From positions 1 through 64,000 of the forward strand of contig UZAE01012086.1 in assembly GCA_900617975.1 (NCBI GenBank): 64,000 nucleotides of DNA, in the 5' to 3' direction. Position 1 is the stretch's first letter. Every line of letters starts with the position of its first letter. Shown in pieces: positions 14,001-26,009 of the stretch. Both the position numbers and the translations under genes were made by a program. The notes beneath the pieces are model-generated. The model was not told the DNA's origin, did not search any database, and saw nothing but the letters and a program-made list of their open reading frames with translations. This DNA is from Rodentolepis nana. Lineage: Eukaryota > Platyhelminthes > Cestoda > Cyclophyllidea > Hymenolepididae.

Positions 14001-16191
14001 TTCGACTTCAATCAATCGTTTCTCAAACTGCAGCAAAATACAGTATACAACGATGAGGATCATATTGACCATTACTTCTCTACATAGCAATTGGTCCAAT
14101 TGCCACTTTTCTAATATTTGAGATGAAAACGTGTTTCTGAGTGATATTCAATTAGTTGTAGTCTTAACGTAACAGAGGTAAAGACAAGTTGAATATGTAT
14201 TATTTAATTTTGAGAAAAATTGCTTGTTTTATGTGAAAGTTGTCTTTATGCCAGTTTTCTAATAACACATGTTTAAGGAAAATCTGATAGCATCACTGAT
14301 CACATTTCCTTCCGTTGTGCAGAAAAATTGGAATAAATAAGTGAGCAGTCTCCATTTCTCCTCCAATCTTAAAGCAATATCACTGTCATGAATTGCGGCA
14401 ATTTTCGTGTTAGCATTGCGTTGAGTAACTAACAAACACATTCATAATTGGGAGAACAAAGTGGTCCAACTCAGTCATTTCGATTTCGCATAACCATGGG
14501 TATGTGTCCAACTTTTAAATCTAGAATGTTCCATGTGACTGATTTTGACGTTGTTAAACGAAAAGACAGGTAAAGGTAACTCTTCGTTTGGACGAAACAA
14601 TATGTGCAAGTGTCAACAGAGTGGTTATAATTGAGCCTAAACTAAATGGCAGATTCTAAATCCTCAAACAGTGCCATTCGCAAATTATACAATGCAAAGA
14701 ACACTGGTTTCGGGATCCACATCACCTGATTAACAAAGTCGTTAATGTTTTATCATTCAATTTTGTCTCAAGTGTTGCCCTCTCTTGCCTCGATCTCAGT
14801 TTTGAGGACCAGGGGTTTTAGATTTAGTAAATAAGTTATTACTGACTAAAAGTGGTATTATTCGCAGACGTAGATGTATTTATAAAACTGTCTCAATTCT
14901 TTGATAAATTTTCTAAACATCTGTCTCTGTGCATTTTGCATAGCTTGTTAAGCTGTCTATGGGGTAAAAGTTGAACGAAATTGTGACAATATTTTAAAAA
15001 AAATATAAATTAGTATTTGCATGGCAAGCCTTTGAGCGTTTTATAGAAAATATATTTCAGTAATGTATTGTTCCACATTAAGTCATTCAAAGTCTGGAAT
15101 GCCTCAGTCAAGTTTAATTCCAATAAAATTTTATTTAAATCATGTATTTACAAATGGTTACTTCAAACTGCTCTTTAAATTTGCTCCTTCTTCGTAGATG
15201 AAATGATTTTAAATTTTCATAAGGAAAATCCTATTTTTTGAGCAAGATGGTAGCGACCATAGTCAATATTGACAGTAACTAATATAATTTTAAAGAAACA
15301 GAATTTTGCATTTTTAGCTGAGCAAAGCAGCGGAAATAGACTTACATTAAGGCCGGTTAATCTTAAAAAGGAAGGCCAAAGGATGTTGCGAATGACGTCT
15401 TACCTCAATAGATTTTCCAGGACTCAGAATCTACTAAGTGGGTATTTCTCTTGTTGATAGATGCTTTGAAGTATTGAGCGCTTGCTTATCTAAGGTATTT
15501 AGTAAATATTGACTGATTGGTTGACTATATTGGTTGGACTGACAACAGTATCTTGTGCAGTTAGGCAATGATCAATGTTAATTTCATTCATTTGTATAAT
15601 TACCTTATGTATAACATCGTTTTATAAGGACTTGAGAATGAACATCAAGCAAAATTGTATTATTTTTCTGAAGGCTAACAAAATGACTTTTAAATTCTAT
15701 ATTTCATTTTGAGATCTTTGGTGAAGTGTTTAATTATCGTCTGATTTTATCAATTTAAGAATCTTTCTTTAATGACCAAAAGGATTTGATTAAAATTTTT
15801 TAGCATATAAATTCAGCAAACGTTACGTAAATATACTTTTAATATCATTTTTTCACAGTGGTTGCAGTTGGAAAGTCACCACTGTTACGTTGTAAGTGCA
15901 AACTCGCGATTTGCATGCAGGATGGACAAGTTTCGACCGTTTGAGAAATAATTAGTTTATTTGAATAATCTTCAAAAATTAAATATTTCCAGTTCATAGG
16001 TAATCAATGTCACACTTACTGCAAACCGAGAGTTGAATCACGATACTAGAATTTTGGCAAATATTCTAGAATACAAGCGACACTTGATAACACTTTATAT
16101 GTATTTTAAATCCCCTTTTTATAATGATTTTACTCTTTGCTTTTAATAATAAAATATTTACAATATTTTAATGGTAAGACTTTGGACAGAA
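8052..16191. other. Gene-free stretch with one SINE-like copy
   Basis: Apart from copy 3 (10646-11086), I see no gene, RNA gene or known repeat. Small open frames (8744-9013, 12509-12756, 15269-15457) look random. Confidence 0.55.
10646..11086 (+). mobile_element. SINE-like element, copy 3, internally duplicated
   Basis: Head segment (ATAGACTTACCTCCACGTGG to GGGCAACGT) occurs twice in tandem; the next block (CATACGGCAAA to GTTGACTTCT) twice; and the TGTGAAGCCCGAAGTCAGCT block twice. The rest matches other copies. Probably template-jump or recombination mosaic. Confidence 0.85.
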
Positions 16192-16486
16192 TTTGTTTCC
16201 CATGGCAGGCGTTTTGATAGTTAGCATTTGCCCTTAGCTGACTTCGAACTTCACAGAAGAGAGAAACATCAAGAGGGGGGCCTAAGAGTGATTTGCAGAT
16301 GTAATTGAGATGGACACAATGATAGAGAGTAGGGTAAGGTGAGTACTGTAGAAGTGGCCGACTGTGACGTACAGTGGGGTCATGGTAGTTAGAAGTCAGA
16401 AGCCAACTGCCAGTTAATAAACTTTTTTGCCGTATGAGTATACGTTGCCCAATGTGCACCACGTGGAGGTAAGTCTATCGCACACA
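16192..16486 (-). mobile_element. SINE-like element, copy 4
   Basis: Reverse orientation; starts with a degraded tail (CATGGCAGGCGTTTTGATAG on +) and ends with the head ACGTGGAGGTAAGTCTATCG. An open frame across it (16130-16462, minus) is a by-product, not a gene. Confidence 0.85.
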
Positions 16487-16935
16487 GAAAATATTTAAGT
16501 CAATTCATCATCCAAAATTTTCGTAAGACTATATTTATTAAAGTAAATATAGAATAATTTTAAATCAAAAATAAAATCAAAGTAATTAAACGAATGTTTT
16601 CTAATTCAAATTGAAAGCGCTTTAATTTTTTTCTTCATTGAATAATATATTACTTGGCAATTGTTCTGCAGGTTGTGAATCCAATTAAAATGTAATTTTG
16701 GAAGTTATAACTTTTGATGAATGCGCTTGATTTCGTAAGAAATGATAAAAACCGTAATTTTAATCTATTTAATTCAAAGTTGAGAAAGATTCTTTGATAA
16801 ATTATAGGTTGGTTTAATTTTTTAATGCAAGTAATTTTTCCGATTGACGCAATTAATTTTCATTAATTCTAGTAAATTTAAAATACGACCAAAGGCTCTG
16901 TGTTAGAGTGGTTCAGACCTATTTTATACCAAGTA

Positions 16936-18077
16936 TTGGGTTGGCAACTAAGTCATTGCCATTTTTGTTGACGGATTCACTCTATACTTTCAATTGTTTT
17001 GTTAACGTGGCCAGAGCATCTAACCTATATTTTTTTCTTACTGTATGGGCTTCTAGGTTAATTAGTAAAAAATTTTTTTTGTTTAGGCAGTGTCGAAATT
17101 GGTTTGAAAGATTTCGTTCCAGTGATTTTTCACTGAAAAATTCACAACGATCTGGCCGCCCAGTCGAAGTAGATGAAACCCATATCAAGGCCATTATCGA
17201 TTCAAATCGTCACAGCACAACACGAGATATTGCAGAGAAGCTCAATGTGTCGCATACATGCATTGAAAAAAAAATTAAAAACCCTTGGTTATGTCAAGAA
17301 ACTTGATTTATGGATCCCTCACCAGTTAAAGGAAATTCATTTGACGCAACGGATTAGCATCTGTGATTCGCCGCTACTGAAACGCAATGAGAATGATCCA
17401 TTTCTGAAGAACCTAGTTAATGGCGACGAAAAGTGGATAGTTTATAACAATGTTACTCGCAAGAGATCATGGGTGAAGAAGCAAGATCAACCAGCCCAAA
17501 CAGTATCAAAAGCAGAGATTCAGCAAAAAAAGATTATGCTGTCAGTCTGGTGGGATCACAAAGGAATTTTGTATTTTGAACTTATGTCGCAGAACCAAAC
17601 GATAAAGTTAAATGTGTATGTTGAACAACTCGAAAAACTGAAGGATGCAATTGAAGATAAGCGGCCGGCATTATCAAATCGGAAGGGTGTTGTTTTCCAT
17701 CATCCTGTTAACGCAAGGCCCCACACATCTTTGGTTACTCGGCAGAAATGATTGGAACTGGGTTGGGATGTTTTGTCACACCCACCATATAGCCCTGACC
17801 TTGGACCTTCGGATTATCATTTGTTTCGTTCCATGCAAAACTCTTTAAATGGTAAAATTTGTAACAACGCGGCTGATGTCGGATCACACCTAATTCAGTT
17901 TTTTAATAGCAAAGACCAGACATTTTACGAAGGGGGAATTTTTACTCTGCCAGAACGATGGAAAAGGGTCATCGACAAGAACGGCCAATATTTAATTGAA
18001 TAAAGTTATATTTTTAAACAAAAATTCCGAATTTGCCTTCTTATTTGAAATCGGCAATGACTTAGTTGCCAACCTAA
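16936..18077 (+). mobile_element. mariner element (mellifera-type), decayed
   Basis: Terminal inverted repeats TTGGGTTGGCAACTAAGTCA (left) and TTAGGTTGGCAACTAAGTCA (right, reverse complement) match at all but one of the first 25 positions. TA dinucleotides flank both ends (16934-16935, 18078-18079), the mariner target duplication. The length of 1142 bp is about 150 bp short of a typical member. It is inserted in gene-free DNA. Confidence 0.95.
17086..18003 (+). pseudogene. mariner transposase pseudogene
   Basis: Aligns along most of a mariner transposase: helix-turn-helix part (SQRSGRP, STTRDIAEKLNVSHTC), catalytic VNGDEKW, second block VVFHHPVNARPH, third block YSPDLGPSDYHLF, end LPERW...NGQYLIE. 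Breaks: the N-terminal ~40 residues are unrecognisable and lack a start; a frameshift falls in the A-run near 17267-17275; an in-frame TGA is at 17749-17751. The second catalytic Asp (normally H-x-D-N-A-R-P-H) is replaced by Val with one extra codon. The closest group by recall is the mellifera subfamily. It cannot be active. Confidence 0.93.
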
Positions 18078-18079
18078 TA

Positions 18080-20350
18080 GATAAGGAAAAAGGGAAGAAT
18101 TTGCTTCAACTTTTAATCCAAGCAGATTTAGTAAAATAATATGCTCTAAAATTTGGATTCACGTATGCCCCATCATTATCTGCACTTTTGACTGGCATAA
18201 TACAGCAATGATTGCATGAATTGAACTAAATGAGGATACATTTTCCGCAATGTGCGTTCGCACTGTCGAAAGCTATTTTTCAATCATTCTTATGACTTCT
18301 AAGAAAATACTTTTAAAATTGACATTTTTCAAGATAATAAAGTTCATTATTACATTAAAATATAACCATTTTGTCGTTCTAAATATCAATCTAAAACGTT
18401 CTAATTAGACTCATGCTTGTAGACGATATTTACTGCGAAGAGTTGGCAATCATCAAATATCAATAAAGCACACTTTATAGAAAGGAGAATTATTTGAAAA
18501 AATCCAAATAATTTTTCTATTGTTGGAGTAAATTGAAGCTATAATTGTTTCCTATAAATACATACATTTTGAGTGGCATCTTAAATCAGTCTTCAAAACA
18601 GAAAAACTTTTGTTAAATCACATTAAAGAAGGAAATGTCACATTTGATGATAGAATTTATCTAAATTTGTATTTCCCTATTGGTTTATTTCCAAATACCA
18701 ATTGCATTTAATGTTTCACAAGGACTATTAAAAGTCGGGATATAAAACAATGTTGAAAGCAAAAGTGATGTTGAGATAAGAACTTTTCTTTTCTCCAAAA
18801 AACGCAAATTTTTCAATGTTCCCTTCTAATGTAATAAGCACATTTCTTCTTTAACCAAACGTGAATAAAGTTTCAAAATGCCAAGCTTCAACATTAGGAG
18901 TCTTAATGTGCTGTTAAACCAATTCGCTAAAATCAGTGAGTTATGTACGAAATTTTAGCTCAGAACTCCTCGCTCTCTCTCTCTCTCTCTCAAACACCCA
19001 CTTACTAAACTGCCTGAAACGTGTGATAGAGACTGGTAAATGCAAATATAGCTTTGCAGGCTTTTCTGAAAAACTTCGCTGTGATTAATTTTCATTAGCA
19101 TCATAACGGAAGAATATTTCAATTGAAGTCAATTTTTCGTAGAACTCAAATGATGCCATGTAGCCAAGTGAGAAAAAGCTCGATGTAACACTTAAAAAAA
19201 GGAAAAATGATAGCGCATAATTTAGTTTTTGTTGATTCCCAAGCTTTACCTTTGTGTCTGATGGGCCAATCATACTGACCAAGTTTTCAAGATAGGCTGA
19301 ATTCCCATTATTACCTTTTCAAGGTGGGCATCGAGCTCAGTATGACTCCCGAATCGTCCACCGACAACAGGACCTGGACAGGTCAGAAAATCAGCTGACT
19401 TTCTTCCGAAATATACATGATCCTCTGCCGCATGTGCAGCGTTTTCTGAAGTTTATTTGAGCATTTAACTCTATGATGCCAAAACGGATGAAATTAAAGT
19501 AAACAATTTATAAAGCGATATATTACAAGTTTTTAATAGTAATTGTTTGAACTTCACATGTAATATAGCGTGCAATAGTACAGAAGGAATACAGCGCCCA
19601 AACCGGCTACTGTTAGGATTCTATTATTACTTAAAATTATAATTTCCTTACAAGCTTTTCTTATTACCGTTTCGAGTTCTAACAAGTTTTATGGAATGGA
19701 GAGAAAATGAACCGTCAAAATTCGAAATTTAAAACTAAATATCAAATTGTCAGAAAGCTCAATAATATTAGAGGATAGATAATTATAACTTCTAGTTGGG
19801 AACCACCTTCAGCCTACTGGAACAAGTTACTATATGCATCCATTTGAGCTATTTGAGTGAAATGCACAAATAGAGGAAGTAAGGATTGTTTTTGCGTATA
19901 AAGGGTTTGCAAAATATGATTTTGGTAAGAACTACACTCGAAGCCTACTTTTATTGATAGAGTCATCTATGGTGGCTTACAAACTCTTAGGTACAGAATT
20001 CGGAGCTTTTGAAAACCCAGCATTGTATGAAAGTTATAAGTCTGCTAAATTAACCTCATAATTTAGTTCACGCAGAATAATGTTTGTTTTGACAAAGTTA
20101 ATATCGTTAATTAGATTAACAGAAAGCAACCCACATAGAATATTTTTTCATATATGGAACAGTAAACAGGGTCTCTTATTTTAAAAATCCTCTAATTTGT
20201 CTCGAATACTTATGCTACTTTTTAATGTCAGTACTTGAAGGCTTCTAGAGGAGGTACTTTTCTCCTTTAATAAATAATTTATACCTAAACCTGTATAGAA
20301 CGTAAGTAGAACTTCTCGAACCCAATCGGTCGATTTCATTTAATGTTAAT
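18080..20350. other. Gene-free stretch right of the mariner
   Basis: Holds the CT microsatellite. About 19320-19445 is less AT-rich and keeps one frame open for about 54 codons; no motif is recognised and no splice context is convincing. Confidence 0.5.
18973..18990. repeat. (CT)n microsatellite
   Basis: Nine CT units in otherwise unremarkable sequence. Confidence 0.95.
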
Positions 20351-20657
20351 CTATTTATTTATTTCAAATGACAGGCATTTTGTAGTTATAATTAGCCTAT
20401 TAGCTGACTTTAGACTTCACAGAGGGGTAGGGAGAGTATCAAAGTGACAAAATGTCGAGGGGGGACAAAATAATGATTCAACGATGTAAAAGAGACAGAC
20501 AGACAGACACAAAGGTTGAGTAAAAGATAAGGCGAGATCTGCTGAAATGGTGGAATATGACATATGGTGGGGTGATGGTAGTTAGAAGTCAGAAGTCATC
20601 TACCGGTTTATAGACTTTTTTGCCGTATGAGTATACGTTGCCTAGGGTGTACCACGT
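20351..20657 (-). mobile_element. SINE-like element, copy 5, head truncated
   Basis: Reverse orientation; tail TTTATTTATTTCAAATGACA at left, then the usual body; homology ends just after the ACCACGTG of the head, so the outer ~20 nt are missing. Confidence 0.85.
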
Positions 20658-21192
20658 GTACTGCCGTTTATTCGTAGGAGTTATTCAATTTACAAAGTAT
20701 GTTTTAAAAATCGGTGCAAGTGAAATGCTGTAAAGTTAGAGAAGCGCTTTCTTCCCTCCAACTGTTTTCAATGAGAAGTTATTTGGGGTTTGGCATACAA
20801 TGACACGAATAAATATAGCATTTATAAACACATGGGTTCTCATGTGGCTGATGAGAAAGTTGCTTCAACTTTTTTAGCAAACTCTTGTCTTCCTTTATTT
20901 AATAGACAATATATTTTATATGGGCTATTAATCTTCGTTTATTTTTGCCTCTTCACTTCACAAATGTATCTGCGTTATTAGAAACTATTTTACTACCCTG
21001 AGTTGACGCTTATATTTCGTTCACCTTCGCTCTCTCCACCCTTCTCTATCTTACACATGCACACACTAGTTTCAATCTGCTTCCGTTTTGAAGATCTCAT
21101 TTTAGCCGTGCTAGTGCCCTAGTGGTTTATGTGTATAAAGTGAATTTTACCTCCCACATTGTTATTTCTTCTGAAATGTTTTAATTTTACTT

Positions 21193-21428
21193 AACCCACA
21201 TGCTCTCTATGTAACCTACAGGAGGAAATGGAGAAGACCCACCTGATTCGGTGTCCAGCCCTAAAGACAACGACGGAAAGCCAGAGGTACTGGGAAGCAA
21301 GAATACAGCTAATGAACTGCTATTAATTAACTGCTATATATGTATCCCCTACCCATGGGGGAAGCTGAACTCAAAGTTTAAGGGCTAATGATAAATATCA
21401 TAAGGCCTATCATTTGAAATAAAAAAAA
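21193..21428 (+). mobile_element. 5'-truncated LINE: C-terminal CCHC end plus 3' UTR
   Basis: Frame from 21201 reads CSLCNLQEEMEKTHLIRCPA then L-K-T-T-T-E-S-Q-R-Y-W-E-A-R and stops after MNCY. C-x2-C-x8-H-x4-C is the zinc knuckle found at the C-terminus of many non-LTR reverse transcriptase polyproteins. The 3' UTR ends in AAGGGCTAATGATAAATATC and then an ATTTGAAATAAAA tail. Truncation at 5' and the A-rich 3' end fit target-primed reverse transcription. The clade cannot be set from this fragment. Confidence 0.75.
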
Positions 21429-22266
21429 TTTACTCATAAGTTAGGGACCCCTGGGTACTGCCGAGGCTATTATTCAGATGTCATTAACTCTTTAACGCCC
21501 GATTTATTTATTGAAGAAAACTAAGCCCAATCGCACTCATGTGTATCCCACAGTGATGAGTTTAGTCGGTATCAGGCAAAGGTAATTGACGCGTTTCAAA
21601 CGATAATAGCCCCTTCTGTTACGAGACAAGTACCAATGGAGCTTAAAAAGCTAATTTCACTATAATTCAGCGACTTTTTGTCTTTTCTTTTAAATCTTAC
21701 AAATAAAATAATACAAACGAAATATTAAAAATTGTTTTTTTTCTAGTGGTTTTCTTAACAAATGAAAGGAAAAATTGTTTTAGAGAGGAAAGGATTTATT
21801 TCTGATGAGTACGAACTAGATAAATTAGATTAAGCATTCACTCTTTTAGTAATTTTCTTCTGCCGCAAATTCTCGCCCAAATAAATGTTTTTAAATGCTA
21901 TTTTTAAAAGAAACTCTGGTACCTTCTTTCAAGTTAGAACAGTTCTGCATGCATCAGAGCACATTGTTATTATCCTTTTATCAAACTCGCATTGGAAACT
22001 ATGCGTCAATTTTTTTGATGCATTGATAACTATATTTGATATTAACTGTGACATATTGCAAGCACGCTTTAGTTTCTATTGGCTTTCAACTTTCCATTTA
22101 AAATATCTAGCAATCTAAAATTGAGTACTGGACTTTGGTAATTTTTATTGAATCGATTAGAATTTAATACTACCATCACATTGACATAATTGAAGGTGAT
22201 CAAGGAATAAATACATCGAATTGAGGGTATTACTATTGAGATGGCTTACCACCCAAAAAACAAACA

Positions 22267-22581
22267 TTTATTTATTCATTTATATCAAATGGCAGGCGTT
22301 ATGATGGTTATCAGGTTGACTTTAGGCTTCAAAGAGGGGAAGGAACACCAAAGTGACAATAAGTCGAGAGGGGGAGGAACAGAAGAGTGTTTCAAAGACG
22401 AGGTATAAAAGGTAGAAAAAGGTGAGGTGAGTACTGTGGGAGTGGTAGAATATGATATACAGTGAGGGATGGTAGTTAAAAGTCAGAAGTCAACTGCCAG
22501 TTAATAGATTTATTTGCAGTATGAGTATACGTCGCCCAGGGTGTACCACGTAGAAGTAATTCTATCGCATACCCCCCCCCC
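22267..22581 (-). mobile_element. SINE-like element, copy 6
   Basis: Reverse orientation; tail at left (TTTATTCATTTATATCAAAT), body diverged with small deletions, head at right ending ATTCTATCGCATA followed by a run of C. Confidence 0.85.
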
Positions 22582-23814
22582 TTATAATCAAACCGAATTT
22601 ATGCATAAAAGTTTCCATCGTTTCTTCTTAGCAGTGCTGGAATAAGTACAGTCAACGAAATTATATTCATTTACCATGAATTTGTATAACGCATCATTTT
22701 AGCCATGGGGTTAAAAATAGCCCACGTTGACAAAGAAAATATCAGCCAAACTAATTATTATTTTTTCAGTCATAATAGGCTTCAATTGCAGATATGGCCT
22801 CTGAACATTTCAGCGATGCAAATGTTTGGAAGATAAATCTAAAAGCCCATATGTTGAGTTCCTAAAAAATTACTGCATACTCCATTGCCAGACCCTATGC
22901 CATATTCGGCTTAGAAATACAACTCAATATCGACAAATTCATTATTTGAAATCATTATATAATCTTACGTTTGCTTGTTCAAATTTTGTAGTTGGAAATA
23001 TAATTGAAATGTAAGCACTCACGTAAGTAAATTAATCTTTTAATTAGATTTGGCAGCATACAATATAAAGCCAAAAAAAGTAATATACTTTGGCAGATGG
23101 TTTTATTAAAATAGCTCCATCCGTCCACCCTCTCTCTTCGCCTCCCCTACCACCTCCTTTCCACCCCCCCCCGCCCCGCCCCTAACGTCAGCCAGTGCCA
23201 ATATGTTGTCTGGTTTATTACTTATTTATTTAATAGGATAAGCATATTTGATCAAGAATATTATATTTCCATTCGAGGATATTGAAATTAAGTACGTAGT
23301 GGTATTGCATATAATAAAATAGGAAAGACCTTTTTAGAAAGCAAAGGCAATTAAAAGGAAATTGGTTCTCTTAGAACACGTTTTGCTATTATAATCATTA
23401 AACTGCTATGTGTTTGTTTAGTTTGTAATAATTCTAACCTGCCAGCCTATGTTGACGTTATTTTTCAGTAATAACCGAATAAATTATCAAATATTATTTT
23501 AATCATTGATTTTGTTGAAAAATGATCATGAATATCCTATCTGGTTTACTTTTCCTGAATGCAATCGTTCTATTGCACAAGGGGGCAGGAGAATTAATTA
23601 TTTAAGTTAGAGAACATACTCAGAAATTTAAAACTGCTATTAAATTTAACACTTTTGCAAAGCATATCTGTTCCCTTTAATTAACTCAAATTACATAAGC
23701 CAGTATTGTAGGTGGATAAGTCTTAATTCCTACCGTTCTGAAACTTCAATATGGCTTTTGTAAAATCACTCCTAACCGATAACAATTTTCTACCCATAAT
23801 ATGAACTCTATTAC

Positions 23815-24208
23815 ATATTTATTTATTTATTCATATCAAATGGCAGGCGTTTTGATAATTATCATTAGTCCCTTAGTTGACTTCAGGTTTCACAGAGGGT
23901 AAGGAACATCAAAGTGAAAAGTCGAGAGGGGGGGGGGGTAACAGAAGAGGGTTTCAAAGATGTAAAAGAGAGATACAGAGGGAGAAAAAAGGTGAGGGGA
24001 GTACTGTGGAAGAAGNGGGGGGGGGGTAACAGAAGAGTGTTTCAAAGATGTAAAAGAGAGATACAGAGGTAGAAAAAAGGTGAGGTGAGTACTGTGGAAG
24101 AAGTGGAATATGACACATAGTGGGGTCATGGTAGTTTAAAGTCAGAAGTCGTATGATTATACGTTGCCCAGGGTGCACCACGTGGAGAATAGTCTATCGC
24201 ACACCCCA
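23815..24208 (-). mobile_element. SINE-like element, copy 7, with tandem block and an N
   Basis: Reverse orientation. A block of about 86 bp starting in a G-run is tandemly repeated (about 23930-24015 and 24016-24101). The single N of the window lies at the junction, position 24016. The head at right ends AGTCTATCGCACACC. Confidence 0.85.
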
Positions 24209-24653
24209 CTCTATTATATGTAAATTCAACCAAAGCTTCAAATAGGTCTGGAATAAACAAATGTCGCCTTTTATGAATTTTTGAAAAATATATTCAATTT
24301 AATAGACTTTCCAGCCAGACTAATGGAAGCTCTAATGGTATTTTATTTAGACTGTGGGTTTAGTTATTTTTAGCGGAAACATACGTTGTAATAAGCTATA
24401 GTAACATACTGATAAGTTTGAAATAGGTTCAATTATTTCCTCTCCGGTCAGTAAAATGCTTCTAATTATAAGACAATTGCCTCAAATATGTGAGAAAACG
24501 GTCACTACTTTAAGAATAATTGTTACAGAATGCCGGTAATTAATTGCAATTAGTATATATATATATTGTTCGTCAACCAAACTCTGTGAAAACAAGCTTT
24601 TGATCAACAACTTTACTGATCATCATCCCAGTGGAAAATATAGCCATCAAAAG

Positions 24654-24980
24654 GTGTTTGATATACTTGCCTTCACGTGGAGCATCCTGAGCAACGTATA
24701 CGCACACGGCAAAAAATTCTATTAACCGGCAGTTGGCTTCTCACTTCAAACTACCCTCACCCCACTGTGTATCATATTCGACTACTTCTACGGTACTCAC
24801 CTCACCTGTTTCTTGACCTTTGTCTGCCTCTTTTACATCTGTGAATCGCTCTTCTCTTCCCCCTTCCCAACTTTTTGTCACTTTGATGTTCCTACTCCTC
24901 CTCCTCCTCTTTGTGGTGTCCGAAGTCCGCTAAAGAGCTAATGATAACTATCAAAACGTCTACCACTTGAAAAAAATATA
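24654..24980 (+). mobile_element. SINE-like element, copy 8, diverged
   Basis: Head TTGATATACTTGCCTTCACG with several substitutions (the CACGTG core is kept), body, then GAGCTAATGATAACTATCAA and a decayed A-rich tail. Probably an older insertion. Confidence 0.82.
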
Positions 24981-25971
24981 TTCATTTAGACCTATTTCAA
25001 TTGAGCATGTAAATATGCACTATTTTAACATATGATTGACAAAATATATGCATCAAAATCAGTCTCTACTACAATTTGCTTGCGCTCTAAGTTGTCTTTA
25101 AATAAATACAGTTGCGCCTATTTTACTTCTAATACTAAAAATATTTTAATGCAAAATGCAAGAATCAAGTTCGACGTCGGCATTTGATGGCTTTTTCTTC
25201 AGACAATGATGTAAAAAATGAAACGAAATACTTTTTGATTATTATATTTCAGTTAACGAAAATTAACAGATTTGATCAATTGAATATTTTTGAAACCATT
25301 TATATCAAACTTTAAAATTTATATTTCACATTTTTCTATCTTTTTTGCCAAAATATTAAGTCTTTTTATTAAATAAATTCTAAATGGATCACATTTTTGG
25401 AAGGTATTAACAACATCATATGAATAAGTTAATGAAAAAATGAAAGCTTATGACAACTTTTACCTTGTGGAAAAATTGGCCATTTTAATAAGCAAAATCT
25501 TGTGCGTTTATAATTTAAAACCTTTTATTTATTTTCTTATAGCAAACAAATATTACTCATTACTCATTCGCTCATTAACTTAAGTGTAGACTTTCATATT
25601 ATTGCAAGTCTGTTTCTTAAATCAAGGAGAGGTTACGATTCAAACTTTAATACAATTTTTATTAACTCCTATAAAAGAAATATTTATCTTCACTAAAATG
25701 GATTTTATTAAGAAGGAAGACTCTCCATGTGTCTCCAGCATTTTACGTAAGTTATCATCAATTACTAAAACTTTATTACCTTGACTTCACAGTAAGGATG
25801 AGTCCATTGGTGACCTCGAGTTCACCGCAGAGAACGTTGGTGTCTTCTCAAGCTATTTATTTTGCCCAATGGAAAAATTAAGTGATTCTTGACTGAGCGC
25901 TGTTAGAGTTAAATCTTTACAGTCATAGTAATTCGAATTTATTCCATGAAGCAGTGTTAAGGATCCTGTAT

Positions 25972-26009
<38 letters not shown>

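Noticed and set aside
16130..16462. 110-codon minus-strand open frame
   Set aside because: It is the translation of SINE copy 4; equivalent frames in other copies are broken at different points, and the sequence is a non-coding retroposon.
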